Positions 32,790 through 45,598 of a stretch of DNA of 64,000 nt are shown here, piece by piece (position 1 is the stretch's first letter; the number at the start of each line of letters is the position of its first letter). The stretch is from Sorghum bicolor (Eukaryota > Streptophyta > Magnoliopsida > Poales > Poaceae), in contig NC_012870.2 of NCBI RefSeq assembly GCF_000003195.3, positions 6,626,501 through 6,690,500 of the forward strand, in the 5' to 3' direction. Under the pieces are notes generated by a model. It was not told the origin of the DNA, searched no databases, and was given only the letters and a program-made list of their open reading frames with translations. Both the position numbers and the translations under genes were made by a program.

Positions 32790-33301
32790 TGATAGATCTA
32801 ACAGGATCTACTACTAGTAGTACAAACGGAGATTCGGGGTACAAAATAATAAAGACAGTGATTACATATGCAAGCTAGATCTATTACATAGGAAATAGAA
32901 ACAAGTAGACATAGAGTGTAGGGTTTCGACCGTCGTTGGCGGCGGGTGCAGATCCAGTAGGGTCCATGGCGAGGGCGTTCACGCGATGACGGAGTAGATC
33001 CCGTCGTCCTTCAGGCCTCCACCTGCACTGGCCGACGACGGGGTAGGAGTAGAACGGAGGCGGCGCGGTGGTGCTTCCCGACGCCACTGCGCACTGCCGA
33101 TCGGAAGGCCTAGGGTTTTGTCGAGTGGGGTTGTGTGCACGGCGAACTTCGTCAAACGTGCCTGCGGCCCCCACTCCTGTTTATATAGCGCAGCGCGTCG
33201 GGGGCCCACCAACCATGGATCGGTTGGGCGCCCCCGATCAGGGCGCGATCCAGGGGGTAAGAGGCCCCAGCCGTTGGGCTGGGCCTGAGATCAACCTAAC
33301 A
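32790..33301 (-). repeat. 5' LTR of the copia element
   Basis: 512 bp, apparently identical to the other LTR. The TATA-like TATATAAA (minus) at 33180-33187 drives transcription leftward, away from the COBRA-like gene. Its outer edge is 178 bp upstream of that gene's start codon. Confidence 0.95.
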
Positions 33302-33478
33302 TAGCCACCCATCCTCCCCACAGTCCACAGTTCACAGTCCACACACACTCGCCAGCTAGCTCTATACCCTGCTGGATAGACAAGCATATATAGCTGTACC
33401 TGTACGTAGCTGGGAGCCTGGGCTGGGAGCTATAGCTAGCTAGGCTGCGCGCCGCTGAGGCCTCAGGCGGAGGGGAGA

Positions 33479-36400
33479 ATGGCGACGGGCGGCAGACTGG
33501 CCGTCACTTGCTCCGCCGCCGTGCTGCTCGCCGTGGCGCTGCTGATCTCCGCACCGGACGCCGCAGGTTCGGCTCGTGTTCTTCCTGTCCAGTCTAGTCT
33601 CCCCCCTCCTCTCATTCGCTCTTGTTCTGCTCGTGCTCCGGTACTTTTCCGTTGCGTGCCGGCCGGCCAATGCAGCCCCGTTTGCTAGCTTTTGGTACGG
33701 GCGGTGGTGGCTCTAGTTCATCCCCCGTCACATCGAATCTTGCGATGAATGCATGGAGCATTAAATATACATGAAAATAAAAACTATTTGCACAGTTTAT
33801 CTGTAAACCGCGAGATGAATCTTTTGAGCCTAGTTACTCTATAATTGGACAATATTTGTCAAATAAAAACGAAAGTGCTACAGTACCGTTTTTCACAAGT
33901 TTTTACGAACTAAACAAGGCCTCAGTCGCGTAGCGTAGCTTACGGCAACAGGGAGCAGTGCCAGTGTGCCACTACCAGTCTACCACTCTCAGCTGCTGAA
34001 TCATGTCGAGCTGCTTGATGAGAAATCCGTTCAAGAGCGCAAATTAGTTACAGTCTTAGTTAACTGCAATTTAATCCAAATGCATCCGGGAGTAGTTTTC
34101 TTCGAAAACTGGAACTCGATCGCCGCATGGTTTGATGCCGTCAAGACCCTTACCCTCTCTGTTTTTTTAATACCAGCCACTTAATTTTGGACAGTGTTTG
34201 GATTGTCACGCTAAAGTAGTTTTGCCAACTCATACACAGTGCGGCAAAACTTTGGCGGCAAATAAAAGCGCTAGCCAAGACTTTGTCAAGATTCAATCCC
34301 ATCCTCTGTTGATGTGGCAATCTGGTGTCGGTTGCATTTTCTTTATTGGTTTGTTCAACGTGATTTAGCTGATGATATTTCTTTAAACAAGACATCTAAT
34401 CACCAAACTTTTTTTAAGTATGCTCATTGTGACTAGATCTAATATTCAATATCCAAGTTAACTTACTTTATGCTACACTGTTACCCCATCTATTCTAAAA
34501 TGTAAGTTGTTTTTAGTTTTTCTTTTCTATGCCAAATTTCTCTATTTTTGAATAGGTTTGTAGAAAAATATTAACTTACAATCAAAATATATTTTCATGG
34601 TGTATCTAATGAACTTTTTTTTATTTGATGTTATAGACATTTGCGAATTTTTAATTAAACTTAGTCAAAATTAGATAAGTTTAATTAAGACAAAGCTAAA
34701 ACGATGTACAACTTGAAACACATGGAGTACCAGCAAATAGCATGTGGGGTCAACATGTCATTGGGATAACTATTTACCGCTTATCATCAATTTAATGTCA
34801 AATCAAAATTTGTCATTACAATCCAGATAGCAATCTCTTTATCAAGAATTTGTTCATACCTTAGAATTGTCCGTCAACAAATTTTGGTGGGGCAACTTGG
34901 TGCTTAAAAACAAACTCATTGTGCCATTTCATTATGCTTCAAAATCTGCGATCCTTCTTTGATGGGTGCCCCCTTTTTTGTTTATTTGCTTTGCAGAGGC
35001 TTATGATTCTCTAGATCCAAACGGCAACATCACTATAAAATGGGATGTTATGCAATGGACTCCTGATGGATATGTCGTAAGTAGCACTCCCACATCAAGA
35101 GCTGTATCTCTTTCCAATTGAATAGGCCAGTCCTATTTGTACAGAGCAAATCATGCAGCAATATTAGTTTCAGGATTAGGAGCATACACGTTACATATAT
35201 ATAACAATAATCATATATCAGGCGCCTCATTTCCAGTAAAATGTTTCCTGTAGGCTGTTGTCACAATGTACAATTACCAACAATTTCGGCACATTGGGCC
35301 ACCCGGATGGCAGCTTGGGTGGACATGGGCAAAGAAGGAGGTTATATGGTCAATGGTTGGGGCTCAGGCCACCGAACAGGGTGACTGCTCAAAGTTCAAG
35401 GGCAACATTCCTCACAGCTGCAAGAAAGATCCCGTGATCGTTGATTTACTTCCAAGCACACCATATGACATGCAAATTGCCAATTGCTGCAAGGCAGGAG
35501 TTATAAGTACAATTAGTCAGGATCCAGCAAATGCTGCTTCCTCATTTCAGCTCAGTGTAGGTCTTTCTGGGTCTACCACTAAGACTGTCAAGGTGCCGAA
35601 GAACTTCACCCTTAGGACTCCTGGCCCCGGTTACACCTGTGGGCGTGCTATTGTTGGCAAGCCTACTATATTTTTCTCTGCAGATGGCCGCAGGGCAACC
35701 AAAGCTCTAAGTAAGTTGCCCATTTCTGACGAACCTTACATTTTGATTGCTATTAGTTCTCTTAGATAAGGTTTGCAGAAAATAAGTTACGAGCTAAAAT
35801 CATTGTATTTCAGCACGCCTCTATTTCTTAATCAGGTTTTCAAAATATAAGGTTACATTACTTGTCAGTATAGTTAAAAAGCAAGAGAGATTTGTTCACC
35901 TAGCTAGAATTTATTTATTGTTGTCGAGGATAAGCTACTGCTAGGTTTAATAAAATGTCGTTTGATTTCTGCAGTGACATGGAATGTGACCTGCACGTAT
36001 TCCCAATTTCTTGCTCAGAAGACTCCGTCCTGCTGTGTATCTCTTTCATCGTTTTATAACAACACTACTGTGAACTGCCCAACATGCTCCTGTGGCTGCC
36101 AGAACCCAAGTGGATCAAACTGTGTGAAGTGAGTAGAGACATTCTTCACGTCTATATATTCTTTCCCCTGCATATATACATTGTAATAAACTCGGTGCAT
36201 TTGACAGTAAGGGTTCGCCTCGCCTACGATCTGCTATTGATGGCCCTGGCAAATGGAGTGGCGAGCCTCTTGTGGAGTGCACTTCCCACATGTGCCCCGT
36301 AAAAATCAACTGGCACGTGAAGCAGAACAGCAAGGACTACTGGAGAGTGAAGATCACCATCACAAACCTCAACTTCCGAATGAACTACAGCGAGTGGAAC

Positions 36401-36804
36401 CTGGTTGTTCAGCATCCAAACTTCGATAACATCACTCAGTTGTTCGGCCTCAACTACAAACCACTCACTCCATATGGGGGTGACATAAGTGAGTAAACTT
36501 GCTGTCTCTTTGTTTCAATGGAAGAATGGGAAAATTGGAGTCACCCTCTCTCTGAATCTCTGGTGTTGTTTTCTGTCCCATTTCAGATGACACGGCAATG
36601 TTCTGGGGTGTGAAGTCCTACAATGATGTGCTGATGCAAGACGGTAAGCTTGGGATGGTGCAGTCAGAGCTCCTTCTCCGTAAAGACTCCCGGACTTTCA
36701 CATTCGAAAAGGGATGGGCCTTCCCACGCCGGGTGTACTTCAATGGTGATAACTGTGTCATGCCAGCTCCTGAAAATTACCCATCGTTGCCAATGCAAGC
36801 CTAG
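33479..36804 (+). CDS. COBRA-like (BC1-like) protein, copy 1, lacking GPI-anchor signal
   Basis: Six exons: 33479-33566, 34997-35076, 35254-35710, 35975-36128, 36208-36488, 36587-36804. They join in phase to 425 residues. A signal peptide (1-29) is followed by a COBRA domain (YDSLDPNGNITIKWDVMQW onward) with the family CCVS motif (SCCVSLSSFYNN) and several N-glycosylation sequons. COBRA-like proteins are normally GPI-anchored extracellular proteins that guide cellulose assembly in cell walls. Exons 2-5 have exactly the lengths of copy 2. One base is missing near 36790 compared with copy 2, which shifts the frame and ends the protein at PSLPMQA, so the hydrophobic tail is absent. The product would be secreted but unanchored. 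The promoter is also disrupted by the copia element. This is either a decaying duplicate or a secreted variant. Confidence 0.88.
33714..33921 (-). mobile_element. MITE of the TTGTTTAGTTC family (copy 3)
   Basis: In intron 1 of COBRA-like copy 1. The minus strand starts GGCCTTGTTTAGTTCG and carries the family core. The 33714 edge is approximate. Confidence 0.7.
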
Positions 36805-39800
36805 TAATAAGGCTGTAACGAAAGAACCGTCGTTCGGTTTGATTACGGCTGATTGCCATTTACAAGGAATAAATGTCACGGGTTGATTACGTCGCTTGGA
36901 GCTCCACTTTTGCTAACGAAGACCGTTCGTATTTAGGACAAAGGGCTGCTTATGATTTTTTTTTTATGATTATGAATTGCGATGAGTTGAATAAGCGATG
37001 CCCAGTTCAAATTATGTGAATTTGTTTGGTTGGAACAATGCACCACTGATACCCCTGATTGGGCCGAAACGCGTGGTCGTCATTGGGCTCAGTTGGGAAG
37101 CCCGCGCGCTTGTTTCTGGCGAATTGACTTTACCCATGTGGCCGTGTGTGGTCTTTGTCACGTACTCTTTTCCTTTGGCGTGACGTGAAATTCGGGTTAG
37201 CTCCTCTGAAAGATGAGAGAGGCAACAACTATTGCTAATCTTGGAGGGGAACACTACTAGTGCTAATCTTGGGGGAAACAACTATTTCCAATAGGAAGCT
37301 TACGTGTACGTACTATTCTTGAGTGCGAAACGTGCTTCTCTCATGACTCACAGATTAGTACGATCGAAGTCCTGAGGTAGCCTCGCGATTCGCGAATAGC
37401 ATCAAGCTATGCGAATGCACATCATGATGGTTCGAGACAATGGCAGCCGTGTTACCAAAATTATCCTAGGATCATTGGAACGCATACTGTTGCCAGTTTT
37501 TTTCCCCTGTCGGTGTTACTTGTGTCACACAAACAATGGCGTTAGTGTTATTCTGTTAGCGTTTCCCCACACTGAAGAATTGCTGACTCCTTTATTTCAG
37601 TAGTACGACTGTACGAGTTACTAAACCTTTCAAGTTTTCCTCTGCTTATAAATCCATAAAAAGAACATACGCCACTGTTTCCTACCTTTTGGCTTCTTTT
37701 TTCTCAGCATCTCATATCAACAAATTACCAAAAATACCGACGTGTGCATTCAGTCAGGTTCAGTCTTCACACACGTGCTTGCGTAAAGGGTGGCTCAATA
37801 TGTTCCAAGCTCATCACGAGGGTGGCTCTGTGGTTGATCAGGCAAAGGTGCCCTTCGTTCAGAGAAAAGAAGAATGTATTGGCAAACAGAACGTCCACAG
37901 AGAACTCATGGAACACATTCTCTTGTCCCAAATCATTGAGCGTTCATTACATTGAATTATTTTATATACAGCAAGTAGTACCGGTGACAAACCAAAGCTA
38001 TTCGGCATGTTTCTCTCTTACCGTTGGTACATGAAAAATCACCGATGTTAATTCGCTCACTGTTTTAGCCATTGAAGCTTATCAGCCGAATCTATCAGTC
38101 ATTGAACAGTGTTTTTCTCTACCAACAAATTAGCCAACAGTACTTTTGCCATAACTTATCAGCAAAACGAACAAGACGTGAAGTGTTGTCTCCCTCCCAA
38201 ACCTTTGACGCAGGAAATTAAAATAAATCTCAGCCTATTCACTTAAGCTTATCTATCGAATCTGTAAGTCATTTAGCATTATTTTTCTCTCATAATAAAT
38301 TAACAAACAGTACTTTCAGTAATGACTTTTCATCCAAACAAATAGGTCATCTGGTGCTGGGAATTGCTAAGAGAATTCTATTAATTTCAATTCTGTTGGA
38401 CACGAGCCCTTCAATCATGATCTAATCTTTCCTTGAGAAACTATTATATAATTATAATTATAGATAAACTAATTGCCTCCCTACATAAAGGCAGGCCCGT
38501 CTTAGAGGGGGTGCAGGCAGTGCGCCGGCCGAGGGCCCATGACACTTGGGGGCCCATGAGTATAGGTCTTTATAGTATGTGTATTTGACACATATGCAGT
38601 CTGCGGCAATGAGTTGTCTCTTCGACTTTGTGTGATGGCGTCTTGCTGTGGCCGTTCCAACGTTCCTAATTCCGTCCGTCTCTATCTCTGATCATATTTG
38701 GCCAGCTAGCGGCAACAGGCAGGCGGCGCTATGGTCCCTCCATGGCTCCGTACCTGACTCCCTGTGGTCTGTGCCTCTACGGATGCCAGATGGTGATCGG
38801 TGAAGATTGAAGCGTGAAGGCTGTACTAGACGATAAGTGATTGTTTGATATACAAAATTATTTTGCTTTTCCACCTTGCAATTGGAATCCAATCCATACA
38901 AGCAATTAGGTATCAAGTGATTGAAGCGAATAGTTGAGGTAACCATAATAGTTATTTTAAAAAGCGCTAAACTAAATATATGTTGCAAGTTAAAAGGAAC
39001 TAAATATACATTGCAAGTTAACTATTATTAATAGTGCTATATACCTCAATCGTTATAATAAAACATTAGATTGTTGGGCTTTTACTATATTGTTTGCACA
39101 AGGGCCCTAAAAATCATTGAGACGGCCCTGCATAAAGGCCATGGCCTGATGGCCATATACATGCACAGGCTATCATCTCCTGATACATTCAGCCATGCAG
39201 ACGTTTAAACAACCAAGCTAACCTGTCCACCGGAATCCTTCCCACTCACTGACACGCAGGTCCCACCCATGCATCAGTTTCCCCATCTACAAAGCTGGAC
39301 TCGTTTCTCGCTCCCGTTAGGACAGAGGGATATACTACAACACATGGAGGAGGGAGGTTGTTAGAGCTGGCCCATAGACTACATACAGCTGGAGATCAAT
39401 TAAAGAATGAAATAAAGTAAACATAATAATATAGTGTTGTTAATGTCTCGCATGGTCGCCACGGGTTGTTGGTACGTCCAGGTTGCAGCACCTACCGTCG
39501 CGATGGCGATGGGGTCTACAGCGTTGGTTGATGCACCGGGCTCACGCGCTCGCCTCGTCTCGGCCTCTCAGCCTGCAATTTGCGTGGTGCGTCGCTGGTG
39601 ATCGATCGATCAGTGGAGCACTGGAGCTGCTCGTTTTTTTTTTCCCCTTTCTCTTTTGGCACCCCCACCGACAGAAAGAGGGAGGAAGGGCTCTGTCGTC
39701 CCGCGTTTCTTTATTCCTTGCAAGTGTCGGCTCGCATGTGTGCGTTTAGCCTCTCCGCATGGGGTCATCGCCCGCTGTCATTACTCGTTTCTTAAACTAC

Positions 39801-40852
39801 ATCGTAAAGCTTTGCCACTGATTGATCGTTCCGGTTTTGCCCCTGGTGACTGGGACTCGCTGGCTGCAGCTTTCAGTGATATTACTGACGAACTAGAGGG
39901 AGAAAAATACATATTACATTTGTTCGTTTGGCTGATAAGTCATAGTGGAAAACATTTTTAGCTGATTTTTTATAAAAAAGTATTATTGAATAGCTGATAG
40001 ATTCGGCTGATAAGCTCAAATGAATAAGCTGATATATATGGCTCCACAATCATAGCAGTATATGAACCAACAATGTGAGTCCGGTTGTCCCTCATGTTTT
40101 GTTCTATTTATTAAGGATTCAAACATTTAAACTAAGGATTCGAACGTTACCGAACGTGCTACTTCCAAAACTCACGTGTCGGTGTTGGATACTCCACGGT
40201 AGTATCACCACATCTTGTACCACGATTATCGCAGTATCACCACATATTGTACCAGTATCCGTATCCTCGTATGCCATTTTGATTTGAACCCACTCCTGCT
40301 ATCCAAAGGCAGTCCTGTGTGCATTTCAGTTTCCCACTTACCGTTAATCACCGTCCCTGCACATACTAGCAGCAAAACAGGTCTAGATTCTCAGTTTTCA
40401 CAACCGTTAATCACCTGTCCTTGTCCCTAAGCGAACATCACCAACAGCTGTGTGTCACCAGGGGCATTCCCGTAAATGCACGCCGGAGGTTGAGGCGTCA
40501 CATCTACTCCCTCGCGGCAAGAAACCGTTCCCGATATAACCCCACGCCCCCGCACCGAGGCGAGCTGCGCTGCGGAGCAGAGTGAGGGGAGTGTCGTGCT
40601 GCCGCCGCAGTAAAAAACAGGGGAGGGGAGGCGAGACGCGGCCGCTGCCTGCCGCACATGCTTTAAGTCCCACTCCCCACCGCCCCAGATCTCCGACCTC
40701 CCCCATTCCCCCCTCGCGGCCGCAACCGTCGCCGCCGCAGTCCGGAGCAAGATCGGCGGGTAGACGGACAGACGGGCCGGCGGGCGCGGCTCTGTATCTT
40801 ATCTGTCGGTGGAGACCGCGTGTGTCGGTTAGGCGGCGGGTGGCAAGGAAGA
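36805..40852. other. Intergenic region between the two COBRA-like genes
   Basis: This begins with the 3' flank of copy 1, where similarity to the copy 2 tail exon is lost. 37960-38350 and 39900-40040 carry degenerate AGCTTATCAGCCGAAT-type repeats, and 38492-39130 is an hAT-like element. 40430-40852 is the GC-rich promoter and leader of copy 2. No further gene is seen. Confidence 0.65.
38492..39130. mobile_element. Non-autonomous hAT-like element with 8-bp target duplication
   Basis: 639 bp with short inverted ends (CAGGCCCGTCTTAGAGG, and on the right GAGACGGCCCTG) and the perfect 8-bp duplication CATAAAGG (38484-38491, 39131-39138). It has no transposase frame. Confidence 0.85.
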
Positions 40853-43608
40853 ATGGCGGCGGGCGGCAGATCCGTCGCGTGCTGTGCCGCCGTGCTGCTC
40901 GCGGCCGCGCTGCTCCTCTCCGCACCGACTACCACAGGTTCGGCACATCCGTCTCTCTATGCCTGTCCTGCTTGTGCTCGATTTCGTGAGCTGGTGAGAT
41001 CCGCCGCCCGATCGCCGTTGCGTCTGATGCAACGGAGCTCGGAGAGCTGAGATGATGCTTCCGTTGCGCGCTGACAAATGCGGCCCCCGTTTGGTTGGTA
41101 CTGTCAGCGTCGGTGGCTTCTAGTTTGACCCCACTGCACTCCAATTCAGTTCGATCTTTCGAGCTTGCCTCAACTATGAATCCAATTAAGTAGACTTAGC
41201 TTCCTTCAACTATACATGGAGTTGCCATCTCAGGCTTATTTACTAGTGCCGCTGTCTGCTCAACCTGTCGCGAGCTGCTCCATATCGAGCTCCTTGGTAG
41301 TAGATCTGCTCAGGAAGTGAACAAGCTGTCCAAGATCTTACTTAATTGTAGTTTGCCATTAAGGGATCCAGTTACTTTTAATTGTAGTTCACCATTAGGC
41401 AAAGTGTGTGTGTGGATCTTCGAAAGTGAACTAACATTGACTTCATATATTGTGTGAATTCATTTCCATCCTTCTATAATTGGGATCTGTGTTTGATGTG
41501 GAACCTGTGTTTACTCTCTGCAGAGGCTTATGATTCGCTGGATCCAACCGGCAACATCACTATAAAATGGGATATTATGCAGTGGACTCCTGACGGATAT
41601 GTCGTAAGTAGAATGCCCACTCCAACAGCTGTATCTCTTTCATCTCCAGCCTAGTAGGCTCTGGTCAAATTCTATTGAATAACCCAGTTTGACCTGTACA
41701 ATATAAGTCATGTAACATGGCCAATGGCTGAACTAGAAACATATGTCACAGACAACAAGAACAACATCCCAAATTTATGTCAGAAGTATGCTATGCATAC
41801 GCGGTTCCTGATTTCCCATAAAATACCTCCTGCAGGCTGTTGTCACAATGTATAATTTTCAACAATTTCGGCACATCGGCGCACCTGGTTGGCAGCTTGG
41901 GTGGACATGGGCAAAGAAGGAGGTTATATGGTCAATGGTTGGGGCTCAGACCACTGAACAGGGTGACTGCTCAAAGTTCAAGGGCAACACCCCCCATTGC
42001 TGCAAGAAAGATCCAACAATTGTCGATTTACTACCAGGCACTCCATACAACATGCAAATTGCCAATTGCTGCAAGGCAGGAGTCATAAATACCTTTAACC
42101 AGGACCCAGCAAATGCTGCTTCCTCCTTCCAGATCAGTGTTGGTCTTGCCGGAACTACCAATAAAACTGTTAAGGTGCCAAAGAACTTCACTCTTAAGAC
42201 TCCAGGCCCTGGGTACACATGTGGGCGTGCCATTGTTGGCAGGCCGACAAAGTTTTGGAGCGCAGATGGGCGCAGGGCAACCCAAGCTCTAAGTAAGTTG
42301 CCCATATACCGAACTTTTACATTTTACTTGCTATCAGTTGCTTATGTATGTTCTGGAGATGAGGTACAGCTACATCATATTATTCAGTGTGTTCATATTC
42401 CTTGATCATGATTCCAAATCTTCAGGTTACATTACTTGCTAGGTTAGTAAAAATGAAAACAATCTAACAAGAGGAATTTGTTCACAAAGGAGGAATGCTA
42501 ATTGATATTTGTTGACAATAAGTTACTACTAGGCTCAATAAATGCAGTCTCTTTTCTTTCTTTTTTTGTTTGTTCTTCACAAAGTAATATATTCTAATCG
42601 CAGATAGTCATAGGAAGAATTCCATACAAGTTGCAGTTTTGTCTAGATTTTATAGTAGAGAGGGTTCTTAACAGAGACATTCTTTATCTGCAGTGACATG
42701 GAATGTGACCTGCACATATTCCCAATTTCTTGCTCAGAAGACTCCATCCTGCTGTGTCTCTCTCTCATCGTTTTATAATGACACAATTGTGAACTGCCCA
42801 ACATGCTCATGTGGCTGCCAGAACCCAAGTGGGTCAAACTGTGTGAAGTGAGTTTATCTGCCTTTTACTCTTAATTCATGTCATATTAGGGTTCTATTTT
42901 TTATCTGTAAAGTTTCTAATGAATTCTATTGCATGTCGCAGTGAGGATTCACCTAATCTACAAGCTGCAATTGATGGTCCTGGCAAATGGACTGGCCAGC
43001 CTCTTGTACAATGCACTTCCCACATGTGCCCGATAAGAATCCACTGGCATGTGAAGCTCAACTACAAGGAATACTGGAGAGTGAAAATCACTATCACAAA
43101 CTTCAACTTCCGCATGAATTACACGCAGTGGAACTTAGTAGCTCAGCATCCAAACTTTGATAACATCACTCAGTTGTTCAGCTTCAACTACAAACCACTT
43201 ACTCCATATGGGGGTGGCATAAGTAAGTAAACTTGTCTTCCTTGTAGAAAAGAATAAAAATAAACCAACCTACCTTCCCTACCTCTCCTGATGTAGTTTG
43301 TCTGTCCCATTTCAGATGATACGGCAATGTTCTGGGGTGTAAAATTCTACAATGATTTGCTGATGCAAGCCGGCAAACTTGGAAATGTGCAATCGGAACT
43401 GCTTCTCCGCAAGGACTCCCGGACTTTCACCTTCGATAAGGGGTGGGCCTTCCCACGCCGGGTGTACTTCAATGGTGATAATTGTGTCATGCCATCTCCT
43501 GAAAATTATCCATGGCTGCCGAATGCAAGCCCTCTAACAAGACAACCATTGACACTCCCACTCTTGGTATTCTGGGTTGCCTTGGCTGCTCTGTTGGCTT
43601 ATGCATGA
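40853..43608 (+). CDS. COBRA-like (BC1-like) GPI-anchored protein, copy 2
   Basis: Six exons: 40853-40937, 41524-41603, 41836-42292, 42694-42847, 42942-43222, 43316-43608, giving 449 residues. The order is a signal peptide (1-28, Ala/Leu-rich), the COBRA domain with NITIKWDIMQWTPDGYV, the CCVS motif (SCCVSLSSFYND), then a cysteine-rich block CPTCSCGCQNPSGSNC. A C-terminal GPI signal comprises a small-residue cleavage site near NAS (422-424), a spacer and the hydrophobic tail LPLLVFWVALAALLAYA. Family members act at the plasma membrane and wall in oriented cellulose deposition; rice BC1 mutants have brittle culms. This is the intact partner of the tandem pair. Exons 2-5 are the same size as in copy 1. 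Confidence 0.95.
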
Positions 43609-45598
43609 TGAGTGGGATCAAGAGGTTTAGCAAGCTTCAAGTTGATGTCAGATTCCATGAGGTGCACTGCAACAGGTCATTTATTCATTCAATTCCATGG
43701 TTGCACAGAAGAGATGAGGCGATGCCAAGAAAAAAGTTGATATGTGTGTGTGTGTTTTTGTAAGTTAAAGGGCCAAAATGTATTTCTTGTTTGGTATATA
43801 GCAGCCCTACAGCACTTTGGTGAACTTAGTTACTGCAAATTAGGTAATTACAGTTGCACCTTTTGTATTTTATAGCAAACCCAGAATTTTTCATTGGATT
43901 ATATGACTGCTCCACTTCTTGTAGTAAATGCAAGGCTTCCCTGATAATGTTTTAAAGATTGGTCGAATAGAAGAGACAATGGTGATTGAGATAACTAAAT
44001 TCTGGCGTCTTGATACATTTTGCTGTAGAGATTATTGAGCTAAATTGCTAAGCTACAAGCATTCACTGTTCACTGAACCAAAATTACATTACTCAAAAAC
44101 TTAGAACAAGAATGAGTGCAGCACTCGTTTATGTGCAACTGGAAACCACAAACTGCAATTTGTATGTAATAATCGGGTTACAGAGAAACAAACGTTGCCT
44201 TGCAGAATCAATTAAGATTATAATCTGTCATTAACCTTGGAATAAGAATAATTCCGTTGCCTTGCAGAATCAATTAAGATTATAATCTCTAGTTCGCTGG
44301 CTAGAGAACTCTAGGAGCCTAATTGGTTGCGTGTTCTCACATAATAAAAGCTTCCGGGGCCTCTGAGAACGGCAAAGGGATGTTTTCCTGGTTGTTGTGG
44401 GCTACTGCATCGTTGGAAAATGTCCTGATGGGTATATCCTTTAATGAAACTAGATCACAGATGTAAACTTCAATGAAACTATACCACAGATTTTTACATT
44501 TGATACTAAAGCTGTAGTCTGGAGGTAAGTACAGAACGGCAGATTCAATAATTGATCAAACAGAGCAACTAGCTCCATTTAAACTAAAAACAGAACCATA
44601 ACAACGAATACTATATTACTGCAACTACATCATAAGAACAACAAACGAATTCATGGAAACAACTTACCTTAGATTGGATGCAGGAACAAATTCTTCCTAA
44701 CCATCTACCATGAAGAAAAACACCCAGCCCTTCATGGTGCTGCTGCTCTGAAGCCTCGGAGCTCAGAACTGGGCATATGCCACCCATGGCCTGGTATATA
44801 TATCCATAAGAAACCATATATGAAGTGCAGTCTAAGGATGGGCTGATGGTTCGCCAGTAGCTTTTGGTTTGTTGGCTGGTTAGTTCAGAGCAAACCCCAG
44901 CTTGAAGCTCATTACCCTCAGTCCTCACCTTCCACATGTTGGCTTTTGCTACTCCTTTAAGCAATGCCATCCAACCCTTCCAGGTTACTCAAGATACATG
45001 ATACTTCAACAGATCTTAATAGGCAATGGTGAAACACTTGCAATGGAAGATCAGAATAATCAAAAGAGGGACTAGCTAAAGTTACATGTAACCTTCTGAA
45101 GTCTACTGCCCAACCATCTGCACCTTATTCGAGATTTAGACAGTTTATTAAAGCAATAAAGTGAAAGAAACAATCTGTAGATGTGATGACTGTTGATATT
45201 TAACAGGCAGTAGATACAGCTTCCAATAAATAAATAAATCTCCAGCAATTTGGTTTCACACCTTTTGATGAATAATGTAAAAAACAACAAATAACACGAA
45301 TTCAGTTGAATTTTAAAAGTGAAAGGTTGAATGCCAATCCATGACATTCAAAAGCATCAAAGGTGGCATGGGACATATTTGAACCAGCAAGCATGACTGT
45401 TGGTCCCAAGAGTAATAAATCCATCAATTGATTGTCATGTCGACAAAATAGTGCCATCAATCAGGCAAATGTTTGAAGTGTCTAAGAATCAAACATCATA
45501 GTGTATTTGGTTCTGGATAGGAGTACATATATCCGTCCATGCACCATGGGTTGATCCCTCTAAAAAGGATCATCTGCCCAAGCTCGACACATCAACTT
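43609..45598. other. Intergenic region between converging COBRA-like copy 2 and cytochrome b5
   Basis: 3' flanks of both genes. It contains a 34-bp direct repeat (44193-44226, 44255-44288) and a 119-codon minus-strand frame with ATG at 44970 that resembles nothing I know. A short GT microsatellite lies at about 43743-43755. Confidence 0.55.
44193..44288. repeat. 34-bp direct repeat, two copies
   Basis: Identical 34-bp copies at 44193-44226 and 44255-44288 begin CGTTGCCTTGCAG and end TTATAATCT, separated by 28 bp. This is a local duplication of unknown origin. Confidence 0.85.

Larger units (their letters stand above)
26565..33301 (-). mobile_element. Complete Ty1/copia LTR retrotransposon
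   Basis: 6,737 bp between the 5-bp target duplications TAGCC (26560-26564, 33302-33306). The LTRs are 26565-27076 (3') and 32790-33301 (5'), 512 bp each, and I find no difference between them. On the minus strand: 5' LTR, primer-binding site, a 1.4-kb leader, one gag-pol frame, polypurine tract, 3' LTR. The integrase-before-RT order defines copia. The intact frame and identical LTRs indicate a very recent insertion. Confidence 0.96.

Noticed and set aside
44611..44970. Minus-strand frame of 119 codons with an ATG
   Set aside because: It has no recognisable domain and lies in the 3' flank of cytochrome b5; it could be chance.
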